From an uncultured Alphaproteobacteria bacterium (GTDB taxonomy: Bacteria > Pseudomonadota > Alphaproteobacteria > GCA-2731375), in NCBI GenBank assembly GCA_951812805.1, contig CATOSZ010000001.1, positions 1,054,001-1,118,000 on the forward strand: a DNA stretch of 64,000 nt. The letters are read 5' to 3'. The position numbers were made by a program, and so were the translations under genes. Position 1 is the first letter of the stretch. Each line of letters starts with the position of its first letter. The notes under the pieces were generated by a model. The model made no database searches. It was not told where the DNA came from and was given only the letters and a program-made list of their open reading frames with translations. Positions 8,426 through 16,862 of the stretch are shown here, one piece after another.

Positions 8426-8446
8426 TGTATTGTGACATCCAATACA
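8426..8446. repeat. Inverted repeat TGTATT-N9-AATACA
   Basis: TGTATT (8426-8431) and AATACA (8441-8446) are perfect complements separated by 9 bases, in the space between the convergent flgH and the small unknown gene. The same half-site words occur in the palindrome at 8961-8980 on the other side of that gene. It could be a regulator site or a weak bidirectional end-of-transcript hairpin; there is no U run. Confidence 0.4.
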
Positions 8447-8455
8447 TCGTGTGAG

Positions 8456-8839
8456 TTAGATCCGTCGATGGCAGGGGTGGAGGTCGTCGAGCGTGGCGCC
8501 CTGCAAGGCAATCACCCGAACCGAAGGCGCCACCTCCGCCACCACCAGTTCCGCCGCGTCGAGCAGGCGGCGGCCATCGGTGGATATACGGGTCACGCGA
8601 ATACCGTCGCCGACCTTCAGCCCACGCAGGCCATCGAAGTAGCCGATGGCACAGACTGTGCCCAGGGATCGCGTCGTGCGGTATCCCCAGCTATCAAAGA
8701 CAGCGCGTGCCGCCCGGTTATGCGCAACCAGTGCGATCGTCATCGGATCGAAGCGGAGCGGCAGTTCAAGCTTCTTTTCGTCCGAAGCGGTCGTGCCCGG
8801 CCGGGAAATGTCAGGGAGCCCACGCTTGCGATCGATCAT
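8456..8839 (-). CDS. Hypothetical protein, 127 aa
   Basis: I do not recognise this protein. From the ATG at 8839 (GAGG about 8 bases upstream) it gives 127 residues. The second half looks like a small beta-rich domain (LRGLKVGDGIRVTRISTDGR, then AAELVVAEVAPSVRVIALQ), reminiscent in pattern only of compact beta-barrel domains. No signal peptide, membrane segment or Cys cluster is seen. It faces flgH tail to tail and has its own promoter with a palindrome (8946-8980) and a long C-rich leader. Function unknown. Confidence 0.55.
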   Translation of the reverse strand: MIDRKRGLPDISRPGTTASDEKKLELPLRFDPMTIALVAHNRAARAVFDSWGYRTTRSLGTVCAIGYFDGLRGLKVGDGIRVTRISTDGRRLLDAAELVVAEVAPSVRVIALQGATLDDLHPCHRRI

Positions 8840-8880
8840 GACTTTTCCCTCGGTTCCGCCGGGTCGCCGGCCCGCCCGCC

Positions 8881-8900
8881 GGGGAGGGAGGGGGGTGGGG
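8881..8900 (+). other. G-quadruplex-forming run in the leader of the 127-aa gene
   Basis: The top strand reads GGGG-A-GGG-A-GGGGGG-T-GGGG: four G tracts with single-base loops, a canonical strong G4 pattern. It lies between the predicted minus-strand promoter and the start codon at 8839, so it is on the template strand for that gene. Effect on transcription is inference. Confidence 0.5.
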
Positions 8901-8945
8901 AGCGGACGGACCGGCTTGGTTCCGCCTCTTGCGAGACGTGAGGGA

Positions 8946-8974
8946 TAGATAACCCTACGAATTGTATTTGTCAA
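8946..8974 (-). promoter_or_regulatory. Probable promoter of the 127-aa gene
   Basis: On the minus strand a perfect -35 TTGACA (8974-8969) is followed after 17 bases by TATCTA (8951-8946), a weak -10. It is about 107 bases upstream of the start codon at 8839. The -35 box is embedded in the palindrome 8961-8980, so a protein bound there would compete with RNA polymerase. Confidence 0.5.
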
Positions 8975-8980
8975 TACAAT
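8961..8980. promoter_or_regulatory. Palindromic operator candidate ATTGTATT-N4-AATACAAT
   Basis: A perfect 8-base inverted repeat with a 4-base spacer (8961-8968 and 8973-8980) that covers the -35 box of the minus-strand promoter. Symmetry and position are typical of a dimeric repressor site. The regulator is unknown. Confidence 0.5.
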
Positions 8981-9100
8981 CTGTAATGTCTACGCGAGTG
9001 TGAGGCGCAAAAATCGCCTTGCAGAGGCGTCACCTGCCCGCCATAATCGTGGCCGATTGTCGCAGTAACGGACAAAGATCATCCCGCGCCCGTTTTTTTC

Positions 9101-9130
9101 TTGCATTTTTATTGCACCGCACCATATAAC
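9101..9130 (+). promoter_or_regulatory. Probable promoter of the 63-aa gene
   Basis: TTGCAT (9101-9106) and TATAAC (9125-9130) are separated by 18 bases, in an AT-rich patch with a T run just upstream (9092-9099). The start codon follows at 9165. Confidence 0.5.
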
Positions 9131-9164
9131 CCGGCGTCAGACATCACACAGAAGAGTCGGTACC

Positions 9165-9356
9165 ATGGAAGAGATCCGGACCGGCCGTGGCTGCCGGTGG
9201 CCCATGTGGCCCCACGCGTCCCGGCCTACGCACGAGTACTGCGGCCAACGCAAGGCGGGTGGTTCGTCCTACTGCGAGCAGCATAAGACGATGTCGATCC
9301 GCGACTTCGAGACCGAGCCGCGCCAGCCGTTCGTGCCGAACAAACAGGCGGCCTGA
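9165..9356 (+). CDS. 63-aa GcrA C-terminal-like zinc-motif protein
   Basis: A 63-residue protein with the pattern C-x-WP-x(n)-Y-CG-x(n)-YC-x2-H: Cys10 in GCRWPMWP, Cys27 in EYCGQ, Cys37 and His40 in SYCEQH. This matches the Cys/His motif at the C-terminus of GcrA, the cell-cycle regulator of alphaproteobacteria, but the N-terminal DNA-binding half of GcrA (usual length about 170 aa) is absent. It has its own promoter (9101-9130) and is followed by a terminator (9388-9417), so it appears to be a genuine single-gene unit. It may bind sigma-70 or another GcrA partner; that is inference. Confidence 0.65.
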   Translation: MEEIRTGRGCRWPMWPHASRPTHEYCGQRKAGGSSYCEQHKTMSIRDFETEPRQPFVPNKQAA

Positions 9357-9387
9357 CGCGCCACCCCACGGGTTTTGAATTTGATTG

Positions 9388-9417
9388 CCGGCCCTCGTCC
9401 CGCGGGGGCCGGTTTTC
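9388..9417 (+). terminator. Rho-independent terminator after the 63-aa gene
   Basis: CCGGCCC (9388-9394) pairs with GGGCCGG (9406-9412), 11-base loop, followed by TTTTCC. It lies 32 bases after the stop of the 63-aa gene and separates it from soxB. Confidence 0.75.
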
Positions 9418-9561
9418 CGTGTTTCGGATCACCGTCGGCCCCCTTACCGCCTCCATGTCGCCTCTGGACCGTCGAGCGTCGCATCGGCTGGTGCGCTCCG
9501 CGCAGAGCGGGCTATAAACGTGCGAGCGAACAAGGGGCGAGGCGGATCCGTCCGGGCACCG

Positions 9562-10812
9562 ATGACCAAGTATTCCCTTCTATCTTTGGTGCGGAACGCG
9601 GGCCGCGGCCATCGCGACTGGCGCGAGGCGTGGCGTAGCCCGGAGCCGAAGCCGAGCTACGATGCGCTGATCATCGGCGGCGGCGGGCACGGCCTGGCGA
9701 CGGCCTACTACCTGGCGAGCGAGCACGGCCTCACCAACATCGCCGTCCTCGAGAAGGGCTGGATCGGCGGCGGCAATACCGGGCGCAACACAACCATCAT
9801 TCGCTCCAACTATCTCGAAGACGCCTCCAGCCGGCTTTACGATCACGCGGTCGATTTGTGGGAGGGGTTGAGCCGGGAGCTCAACTTCAACGTCATGTTC
9901 TCCCAGCGCGGCGTCATGAACCTGGCGCACAACGAGCACGACGTGCGCGAGCTGCGCCGCCGCGTCCATGCCAATCAGCTGAACGGGGTCGATGCCGAAT
10001 GGCTCTGGCGGGACGAGGTGCAAGCCTTTTGCCCGGTCTTGAACTGCGATCCCGCGGCCCGCTATCCGATCCTGGGCGCGACCTTGCAGCGCCGCGCCGG
10101 CGTCGCGCGCCACGATGCCGTCGCCTGGGGCTATGCCCGCGGGGCCGACCGGCGCGGCGTCGATGTCGTCGAGAATTGCGAAGTGACCGGTTTCATCATC
10201 CGCAACGGCGAGGTCCGCGGCGTCGAGACCACGCGCGGCGAGATCCGCGCCCCCAAAATCGGAGTCGTCACGGCGGGTCATTCGAGTGTCATGGCCACGA
10301 TGGCCGGCCTGCGCCTGCCGATCGAGAGCCACCCGCTGCAGGCCCTGGTATCGGAGCCGATCAAGCCGATCCTCGACACCGTCGTCATGTCGAACGCAGT
10401 GCACGTCTACGTCAGCCAGTCCGACAAGGGCGAGCTGGTGATCGGCGCCGGCGCCGACCTCTACAACTCCTACGCCCAGCGCGGCAGCTTTCCCGTCATC
10501 GAGGAGACCGTTCGCGCGCTGGTCGAGCTGTTCCCGTTCACCAGCCGGCTTTCCATGCTGCGCAGCTGGGGCGGCATCGTCGACATCTGCCCCGACGCCA
10601 GCCCGATCATCTCGAAGACCCCGGTCCGGGGCCTGTACTTCAACTGCGGCTGGGGCACCGGCGGCTTCAAGGCGACGCCCGGTTCCGGCTGGGTCTTCGC
10701 CCACACCATGGCCCGGGACGAGCCGCATTCCCTGAACGCCCCCTTCACCATCGAGCGGTTCCATTCCGGCGCCCTGGTCGCCGAGCATGGCGCCGCGGCC
10801 GTAGCGCACTGA
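9562..10812 (+). CDS. soxB: Sarcosine oxidase beta subunit
   Basis: 416 residues. The beta subunit of heterotetrameric sarcosine oxidase carries covalent FMN and the oxidase active site that demethylates sarcosine to glycine. The FAD/NAD-type Rossmann motif is [19 protein letters not shown] (about residues 33-51). The typical [11 protein letters not shown] and [18 protein letters not shown] motifs are present; the second is close to the substrate site. I chose the ATG at 9562, which gives the usual SoxB length; the frame is open further upstream without a ribosome site. First gene of soxB-soxD-soxA-soxG, 10 bases before soxD. Confidence 0.95.
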   Translation: MTKYSLLSLVRNAGRGHRDWREAWRSPEPKPSYDALIIGGGGHGLATAYYLASEHGLTNIAVLEKGWIGGGNTGRNTTIIRSNYLEDASSRLYDHAVDLWEGLSRELNFNVMFSQRGVMNLAHNEHDVRELRRRVHANQLNGVDAEWLWRDEVQAFCPVLNCDPAARYPILGATLQRRAGVARHDAVAWGYARGADRRGVDVVENCEVTGFIIRNGEVRGVETTRGEIRAPKIGVVTAGHSSVMATMAGLRLPIESHPLQALVSEPIKPILDTVVMSNAVHVYVSQSDKGELVIGAGADLYNSYAQRGSFPVIEETVRALVELFPFTSRLSMLRSWGGIVDICPDASPIISKTPVRGLYFNCGWGTGGFKATPGSGWVFAHTMARDEPHSLNAPFTIERFHSGALVAEHGAAAVAH

Positions 10813-10822
10813 GGACCGACGG

Positions 10823-11104
10823 ATGCTGCTGATCACCTGTCCCTGGTGCGGCGTGCGGGAGGAGCACGAGTTCGCCTGCGGGGGCGAAGCCCATATCGTC
10901 CGCCCGCTCGACAGCCACACCCTCGACGACGCGGAATGGGCCGACTACGTCTTCATGCGCCGCAATCCGAAAGGCGTGCAGTACGAGCGCTGGGTCCACA
11001 ACGATGGCTGCCGACGCTGGTTCAACATGGCGCGCCATACGGTGAGCCACGAAATCCTCGCGATCTACAAGGTCGGCGAACCAAAGCCGGAGTTCGAAGG
11101 TTGA
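10823..11104 (+). CDS. soxD: Sarcosine oxidase delta subunit
   Basis: 93 residues, the usual length. The small delta subunit binds zinc through the N-terminal CPWCG motif (LITCPWCGVREEHEF) and a conserved His and Cys (WVHNDGCRRWF). It bridges the alpha and beta subunits. Its TGA stop overlaps the TTG start of soxA (TTGA, 11101-11104), implying translational coupling. Confidence 0.95.
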   Translation: MLLITCPWCGVREEHEFACGGEAHIVRPLDSHTLDDAEWADYVFMRRNPKGVQYERWVHNDGCRRWFNMARHTVSHEILAIYKVGEPKPEFEG

Positions 11105-14100
11105 GCGGCCGCCTCAAGAGTGGCGGCGCCATCGACCGGGACGAGGTGCTGCGCTTTCATTTCGACGACCGGGAGTATTTCGGCCACCCGGGCGACACGC
11201 TCGCCTCCGCCCTGCTGGCCAACGGCGTCCGCCTGATGGGCCGCAGCTTCAAGTACCACCGCCCACGCGGCCTGCTCGCCGCCGGCGCAGAGGAGCCGAA
11301 CGCGCTGGTCCGCCTGCGCAGCGGCCGCGCCGCCGAGCCGAACCTCAGGGCGACGATGGTCGAGCTGTACGATGGCTTGGTCGCGGAGAGCCAGAACCGC
11401 TGGCCGACCCTGCGCTTCGATGTCGGCGAGGTGAATTCGCTCTTCGCGCCGCTGTTCCCGGCCGGCTTCTACTACAAGACCTTCATGTGGCCGGCCTCGG
11501 CCTGGAAACATTATGAATGGGCGATCCGCCGTTTCGCCGGTCTCGGGCGCGCGCCGGAACCGGGCGATCCCGACGTCTACGAGCATCGCCACGCCCATTG
11601 CGACGTCCTGGTGATCGGTGGCGGTCCGGCCGGACTGGCCGCGGCCCGGCGGGCGACCCGCGCCGGTGCCCGGGTGATCCTGGTCGACGAGGGCGCTGCG
11701 TTCGGCGGAAGCCTGCGCGGCAACGGCCAGGCCATCGACGATGCGCCGGGCCTCGACTGGGTCGCGGACGTCGTGGCGGATATCGAGGCGGCGGCGGATG
11801 CCGTCGCCCTGCCCCGTACCACGGCGATCGGCTATCACGACCACAACTACGTGACCCTGCTGGAACGGGTCGGCGACCACCTGCCCCGGCCAGAGAGCGG
11901 CCAGCCACGGCGGCGCCTGTGGAAGGTCCGGGCGCGCCGGGTCGTGCTGGCGACCGGCGCCATCGAACGGCCGATGGTCCTGGCGGACAACGACCGGCCG
12001 GGCGTCATGCTGGCAAGTGCGGTGCAGAGCTACCTGAACCGCCAGGCGGTGAAGGTCGGCGAGCGCGTCGCTATTACCACCAACAACGATTCCGCCTATG
12101 ACGTCGCCGTCCAGTTGAAGGCGGCCGGCGTCGCCGTGCCGGCGTTGATCGACCTGCGCGAGGAGGTGGCGCCGGCGCTGGCGGAGCGGCTCGCCGCCCA
12201 GGGCATCGAGTTGCTGCTCGCCCGGGCCGTCGTGCAGGTGCATGGCAAGTACGGCGTGAAGGGGGTCGACGTGATGCGCCTCGCCCCCGACGGCGAGCGG
12301 GTGAGCGGCGAGGTTCGGCGCCTCGATTGCGACGCTCTGGCGATGTCGGGCGGCTGGAATCCGACCGTGCACCTGTTTTCTCAGTCCGGCGGCCGCCTCG
12401 CCTTCGATGAAACACTGGGCGCCTTTCTGCCCGGCACGGGCGGCCAGCCCGCGGCCGTGGTCGGTGCCGCGGCCGGACGTTTCGACCTCGCCGCCTGCCT
12501 CGCGGATGGTGACGCCGCCGGCCTCGCCGCCCTGGAAGCGGCTGGCATCACCCGCAAGGGCCGCATGCCGCAAGGACCGGCGGCCGAGGCGTCGACGGCC
12601 GGCACACCGCCCCGCAACCTCTGGCAGGTTCCGACGGGCCCCGGCAAGGCCGCGACGGCCAAGCGTTTCGTCGATCTGCAGAACGATGTCACCGCGTCCG
12701 ACCTGGCGCTGGCGGCGCGGGAGGGCTACCGCTCGATCGAGCATGTGAAGCGCTACACCACCACGGGCATGGGCACGGACCAGGGCAAGACCTCGAACGT
12801 CAATGCCTTGGGAATCGTCGCCGGCACACTCGGCCAGGAAATCTCGGCCGTCGGCACGACGACCTTCCGCCCGCCCTACACACCCGCGACCTTCGGCGCC
12901 ATCGCCGGGCGGCATACGGGTCTGAACCTGGATCCGATTCGCCGCACACCGATGCAGGCCTGGCACGAAGCGCACGGCGCCGTGTTCGAGCCGGTCGGCC
13001 AGTGGCTGCGTCCGCGCTATTATCCGCGCGCCGGCGAAGACATGGCCGCTGCCGTCAACCGCGAGGTCAAGGCGACCCGCACCAGCCTCGGCCTGCTGGA
13101 TGCGACGACGCTCGGCAAGATCGACATCCAGGGCCAGGACGCGGCGGAGTTCCTGAACCGGATCTACACCAACGGTTGGAAACGTCTCGGCGTCGGTCGG
13201 TGTCGATACGGCCTGATGCTGCACGAGGACGGCATGGTCTTCGACGACGGCGTCACCGCCCGGCTCGGCGAGAACCACTTCCACATGACGACGACGTCGG
13301 GCAACGCCGGCGCCGTGCTGTCATGGCTCGAAAGCTGGTTGCAGACCGAGTGGCCGGAACTGAGAGTCTATTGCAACTCGGTCACCGAGCAATCGGCGGT
13401 CGCCGGCGTTTCCGGTCCCAACGCCAGATTGCTGATGGAAAGCCTCGGCGGCGACCTCGATTTCTCGCCCGAGGCCTTCCCTTTCATGACCTGGCAGGAC
13501 GGAACGCTCGCCGGCCTGCCGGCCCGCGTCTTCCGCGTGAGTTTCACGGGCGAATTGTCCTACGAGATCAACGTCGCAGCCAGCCTGGGCACCGCGCTTT
13601 GGGAAACCTTGATGCGCGCCGGTGCCGCCTGGGACATCACCCCCTTCGGCACGGAAGCCATGCATGTCTTGCGCGCCGAAGTCGGCTTCATCATCGTCGG
13701 GCAGGAGACCGACGGGACCGTCACGCCGATCGATCTCGGGCTGGAGGCGATGGTGAGCGGCGCCAAGGACTTCATCGGCAAGCGCAGCCTCGCCCGCGCC
13801 GATACCGCCCGCGGTAACCGTCGTCAGCTCGTCGGTCTGCTGCCGGAAGATCCCTACCTGGTGGTACCCGAAGGCGCGCAGATCGTGGAGCGTGCCGGCA
13901 TGGCGCCGCCCGTACCGATGATCGGCCATGTCACCTCGAGCTATTTCAGCCCCAATCTCGGCCAGGCTTTCGCCATGGCGCTGGTCGAGGGTGGCGGCGC
14001 GCGGCACGGTGAGACCGTCCAGGTTTGTTGGGACGGCCGCAGCGCGCCGGCCAAGCTATGCCCGCCCAAATTCCTCGACCCCGACGGGAGCCGCGCCCGT

Positions 14101-14106
14101 GCTTGA
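11101..14106 (+). CDS. soxA: Sarcosine oxidase alpha subunit
   Basis: 1001 residues from a TTG start that overlaps the soxD stop. The domains are, in order, a ferredoxin-like N-terminal domain (DREYFGHPGDTLASALLANG), a pyridine-nucleotide/FAD Rossmann region (DVLVIGGGPAGLAAARRA, about 170-187) that binds NAD, and a C-terminal folate-binding aminomethyltransferase (GcvT-like) domain from about residue 600. The latter accepts the methylene group from the beta subunit and makes 5,10-methylene-THF. No ATG gives a sensible length; the frame is open upstream inside soxD but the TTG reproduces the family length. The stop overlaps the soxG start. Confidence 0.95.
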   Translation: MSGRLKSGGAIDRDEVLRFHFDDREYFGHPGDTLASALLANGVRLMGRSFKYHRPRGLLAAGAEEPNALVRLRSGRAAEPNLRATMVELYDGLVAESQNRWPTLRFDVGEVNSLFAPLFPAGFYYKTFMWPASAWKHYEWAIRRFAGLGRAPEPGDPDVYEHRHAHCDVLVIGGGPAGLAAARRATRAGARVILVDEGAAFGGSLRGNGQAIDDAPGLDWVADVVADIEAAADAVALPRTTAIGYHDHNYVTLLERVGDHLPRPESGQPRRRLWKVRARRVVLATGAIERPMVLADNDRPGVMLASAVQSYLNRQAVKVGERVAITTNNDSAYDVAVQLKAAGVAVPALIDLREEVAPALAERLAAQGIELLLARAVVQVHGKYGVKGVDVMRLAPDGERVSGEVRRLDCDALAMSGGWNPTVHLFSQSGGRLAFDETLGAFLPGTGGQPAAVVGAAAGRFDLAACLADGDAAGLAALEAAGITRKGRMPQGPAAEASTAGTPPRNLWQVPTGPGKAATAKRFVDLQNDVTASDLALAAREGYRSIEHVKRYTTTGMGTDQGKTSNVNALGIVAGTLGQEISAVGTTTFRPPYTPATFGAIAGRHTGLNLDPIRRTPMQAWHEAHGAVFEPVGQWLRPRYYPRAGEDMAAAVNREVKATRTSLGLLDATTLGKIDIQGQDAAEFLNRIYTNGWKRLGVGRCRYGLMLHEDGMVFDDGVTARLGENHFHMTTTSGNAGAVLSWLESWLQTEWPELRVYCNSVTEQSAVAGVSGPNARLLMESLGGDLDFSPEAFPFMTWQDGTLAGLPARVFRVSFTGELSYEINVAASLGTALWETLMRAGAAWDITPFGTEAMHVLRAEVGFIIVGQETDGTVTPIDLGLEAMVSGAKDFIGKRSLARADTARGNRRQLVGLLPEDPYLVVPEGAQIVERAGMAPPVPMIGHVTSSYFSPNLGQAFAMALVEGGGARHGETVQVCWDGRSAPAKLCPPKFLDPDGSRARA

Positions 14107-14707
14107 CGCCCATCTGAGATTGAGCTCCCTCGCCCACCTCGGCCTCGCCGCGCGCTCGATCGAAGAGGCGGGCGACGCGGGCATCGCCCTCGGCGAAGTT
14201 CCGCGCCGGGTCGCGCTGACACTGCGTGGTGATGGCGAGGATGCGGCGTTCCTCGATGCGGTCGGCCGGGCCCTCGGCACGGCACCACCGCTCACCGCAA
14301 ACACGGTGGCGAGCCTGGAGGACGTGGTGATCCTGTGGCTCGGCCCCGACGAATGGCTGGTCAATGCCCCGGCGGCGCGCGAGGACGCGCTTCAGGCGTT
14401 GCGGAGTGCGCTCGGCGATCTGCATCACGCCGTCGCCGATGTGACGGAGAGCCGGACGGTCCTGCGGCTTAGCGGCGCAAGCGCCCGCGACCTGCTGGCG
14501 CAGGGCTGCTCCCTCGATTTCCACCCGAGCGTTTTCCAGCCCGGCATGTGTGCCGGCAGCCATCTGGCGCTCACCCATGTCACGATCCATCAGATCGCCG
14601 AGGATCCCGTCTACGAGATCCATGTCCATCGCAGCTTCGCCGATTATCTCTGGCGCTGGCTGGAGGCGGCGAGTGAGCCCTATGGTCTCGCCGTCGTCAC
14701 GGGCTAG
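14099..14707 (+). CDS. soxG: Sarcosine oxidase gamma subunit
   Basis: 202 residues starting at GTG 14099, inside the last codons of soxA. The gamma subunit is GcvT-like but without a folate site; it stabilises the tetramer. Family signs are LWLGPDEWLV, VTESRTVLRLSGASARDLLA and the C-terminal EIHVHRSFADYLWRWLE. This completes soxBDAG. No glyA, folD or purU gene follows, unlike many sox operons; instead the next gene is on the other strand and its stop overlaps the soxG stop (CTAG, 14704-14707). Confidence 0.92.
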   Translation: MLDAHLRLSSLAHLGLAARSIEEAGDAGIALGEVPRRVALTLRGDGEDAAFLDAVGRALGTAPPLTANTVASLEDVVILWLGPDEWLVNAPAAREDALQALRSALGDLHHAVADVTESRTVLRLSGASARDLLAQGCSLDFHPSVFQPGMCAGSHLALTHVTIHQIAEDPVYEIHVHRSFADYLWRWLEAASEPYGLAVVTG

Positions 14708-15852
14708 TTCCCGGCGACGATGGCGTCGAGATTGCGGGCGATCATGATCTTCTGCACCTCCGAGGTGCCCTCGTAGATCTGGTAGACGCGGACGTCGCGA
14801 TAGATCTTTTCCACCGGGAAGTCGTTGAGATACCCGGCACCGCCATGGATCTGGATGGCTTCGGAGGCGACCCGCTCGGCCATTTCGGAGGCGAAGAGCT
14901 TGGCCATCGAGGCTTCCGTCGCCGCCTCCTCGCCCGCGTCCCGCAAGCCCGCGGCATGCAGATAGAGCTGGCGTGCCGCCTCGATCTCCGTCGCCATGGC
15001 CGCGAGTTTGAAGGCGACGGCCTGGTGTTCGATGATGGGCCGGCCGAACGTCTCCCGCTCGCCCGCGTAGGCGTGCGCGGCTTCGAGCGCGGCACGGGCA
15101 CCGCCGACGGCTTGCGCGGCGACGCCGATCCGCCCGGCCGACAGATTGGCGAGTGCGATGGCGAGCCCGCGGCCAACGTCGCCCAGCAGGTCGCCATCGG
15201 GCACGAACATGTCCTCGAAGACGACCTGGACCGTGTCGTTGGTGCGGTGGCCGAGCTTTCGTTCCCGCGCGATCACCTTGTAGCCGGGGTTCGCCGTCGG
15301 CGTGACGAAGGTCGAGATGCCCTTCTTGCCCGCCGCCGGGTCGGTGACGGCGACGATCATCGCCAGTTCCGCCGTCGCACCACCGGTGATGAAGGCCTTG
15401 TGACCGTCGAGGCGCCAGCCGCCCTCGACCCGGCGCGCGCGGGTGCGGATCGCCGCGGCGTCGGAGCCGGTGTGCGGCTCCGTCAAATGGATGCAGCCGA
15501 ACCATTCCCCCGACGTGAGCCTGGTCAGGTAATCGGACTTTTGTTCCGGCGTGCCGTGCTGTTGGATCGCGGCGGCGACGGGCGAATTGTTCGCCGCCAT
15601 CATGTTGGAAAGCCCGCCGTCCGCCGCCGAAATCTCCTCCAGCGCCAGGGCATAGGCGACGAAGTCCGCACCCGCCCCGCCATATTCCGGCGAGACCATC
15701 ACGCCCATCAAGCCGGCCGCCGCCATCTCGCGCAGAACGGTGCGTGGTGCGGCCTCGTCCCGGTCCCAGGCCGCCGCGTTCGGCGCGATCACGCGCCGGG
15801 CAAAGGCACGCGCCGCATCGCGAATTTGTCGTTGCGTCTCGTTCGGTTGCAT
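14704..15852 (-). CDS. Acyl-CoA dehydrogenase
   Basis: 382 residues from the ATG at 15852 (purine-rich GGGGGAAG upstream); ATG 15867 is an alternative. A FAD-dependent enzyme that oxidises an acyl-CoA to the 2-enoyl-CoA. Motifs are IHLTEPHTGSDAAAI (FAD/substrate region), AGRIGVAAQAVGGARAALEA, the C-terminal IQIHGGAGYLNDFPVEKIYR and YEGTSEVQK with the catalytic Glu. The closest pattern is short/branched-chain or isovaleryl-CoA dehydrogenases; the substrate is not certain. It is convergent with soxG and divergent from the isomerase-like gene. Confidence 0.88.
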   Translation of the reverse strand: MQPNETQRQIRDAARAFARRVIAPNAAAWDRDEAAPRTVLREMAAAGLMGVMVSPEYGGAGADFVAYALALEEISAADGGLSNMMAANNSPVAAAIQQHGTPEQKSDYLTRLTSGEWFGCIHLTEPHTGSDAAAIRTRARRVEGGWRLDGHKAFITGGATAELAMIVAVTDPAAGKKGISTFVTPTANPGYKVIARERKLGHRTNDTVQVVFEDMFVPDGDLLGDVGRGLAIALANLSAGRIGVAAQAVGGARAALEAAHAYAGERETFGRPIIEHQAVAFKLAAMATEIEAARQLYLHAAGLRDAGEEAATEASMAKLFASEMAERVASEAIQIHGGAGYLNDFPVEKIYRDVRVYQIYEGTSEVQKIMIARNLDAIVAGN

Positions 15853-15910
15853 CGCTTCCCCCGGCATGGTTCCGTGACCGCCACCCGTTTCCGCAGGGAG
15901 CCATGTGGCC

Positions 15911-16588
15911 ATGACCCTCGACGTCGACCTCTACTACACGATGCGTTCGCCCTATTGCTATCTGGCGACGCCCGCGTTGGTCGCGCTCTGTGAGAGTCAT
16001 CGGGTCCATTTCAATTTGAAACCGGTCTATCCGCTGGCCGTCAGCGATCCGAGCTTCTTCGAGACGGTGAACCCACTCTGGCCGCCCTATATCGGACGCG
16101 ATACGCGCCGGATCGCCGAACGGCTCGGCATTCCCTTTCGCCGTCCGCGCCCGGACCCCATCGTCCAGGACATGGCGACGCGGGCCGTCGCCGCCGAGCA
16201 ACCCTATATCCAACGCATTACCCGGCTCGCCCAGGTCGCGGCCGAGTGCGTGCGCGGCCTGGACTACGTCGCCTCGGTCAGCGCGCTGTTGCACGACCCC
16301 GCGGTCGACGGCTGGAACGAGGGTGAGCATCTGGCCGACGCCGTCGCGCGGGCCGGCCTCGACCTCGCCGCCATGGATGCGGTCTGCGCGCGGGAGACGG
16401 GGCGCCTGGAGGCCGCGATCGCAAGGAACCGGGAAGACCAGCTGGCCGCCGGCCATTGGGGTGCCCCCCTCTTCGTGCACGACGGCGAGATCTTCTTCGG
16501 CCAGGACCGCATCGACGACCTGATCTGGCATCTGGAGAAAAATGGGCTCGAAGCGCGACCGGCATCCGAAACGAGGCCTGGTGAATGA
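15911..16588 (+). CDS. 2-hydroxychromene-2-carboxylate isomerase-like (DsbA-fold) protein
   Basis: 225 residues from ATG 15911; an in-frame GTG at 15905 would add two residues (AGGGAG at 15895-15900 suits either). The fold is thioredoxin/GST-kappa: YYTMRSPYCYLA near the N-terminus, with Ser-Pro in the place of the DsbA Cys pair, and the C-terminal GVPxFV-like stretch AGHWGAPLFVHDGEIFFGQD. Family members isomerise 2-hydroxychromene-2-carboxylate in naphthalene breakdown or act as glutathione transferases. No other naphthalene genes are here, so the substrate is open. It overlaps the next gene by 4 bases. Confidence 0.8.
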   Translation: MTLDVDLYYTMRSPYCYLATPALVALCESHRVHFNLKPVYPLAVSDPSFFETVNPLWPPYIGRDTRRIAERLGIPFRRPRPDPIVQDMATRAVAAEQPYIQRITRLAQVAAECVRGLDYVASVSALLHDPAVDGWNEGEHLADAVARAGLDLAAMDAVCARETGRLEAAIARNREDQLAAGHWGAPLFVHDGEIFFGQDRIDDLIWHLEKNGLEARPASETRPGE

Positions 16589-16848
16589 CCGCCCGTCTTC
16601 CGCGAGGATTCTTTCGGCTGGCCGTCACCCTGGCGGTGATCGGTGCGATCTATGCCGTCCTCGCCGTCACGGGCAGCGACATCGAGGCCTTCCTGCATTG
16701 GTTCGACTGGCTCTCCGCCGCGCCGGGACTGAGCGGGCTCACCCTGCTCATCCTCTCACCCTTTGTCGTGCTCGCGGCCCTCTTCACGGTTCACTGGGTC
16801 TATACGGGTTTCGTCGATACTCCCGAAGGCACGGACAGCCCGGAATAA
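16585..16848 (+). CDS. Small two-helix membrane protein
   Basis: 87 residues, starting 4 bases inside the previous stop. Two hydrophobic helices are clear: about residues 11-30 (LAVTLAVIGAIYAVLAVTG) and 50-75 (GLTLLILSPFVVLAALFTVH). There are no Cys or enzyme motifs. Function unknown; coupled translation suggests a link to the isomerase-like protein. Confidence 0.6.
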   Translation: MTARLPRGFFRLAVTLAVIGAIYAVLAVTGSDIEAFLHWFDWLSAAPGLSGLTLLILSPFVVLAALFTVHWVYTGFVDTPEGTDSPE

Positions 16849-16862
16849 GCGCCTCGAACGGC

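Larger units (their letters stand above)
8840..9164. other. Intergenic region with two divergent promoters
   Basis: These 325 bases hold no gene that I can support. They contain, left to right, the C-rich leader of the 127-aa gene with a G-quadruplex-like run on the top strand (8881-8900), the minus-strand promoter overlapping a palindrome (8946-8980), and a plus-strand promoter for the 63-aa gene (9101-9130). The stretch 8941-9130 is clearly more AT-rich than the surroundings. Confidence 0.6.

Noticed and set aside
11065-13284. A 739-codon minus-strand frame inside soxA
   Set aside because: A codon-bias shadow of the soxA coding frame; no start signal and no domain.
13946-16531. An 861-codon minus-strand frame across soxA/soxG, the acyl-CoA dehydrogenase and the isomerase-like gene
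   Set aside because: It overlaps four recognisable genes in other frames and has no motif or ribosome site.
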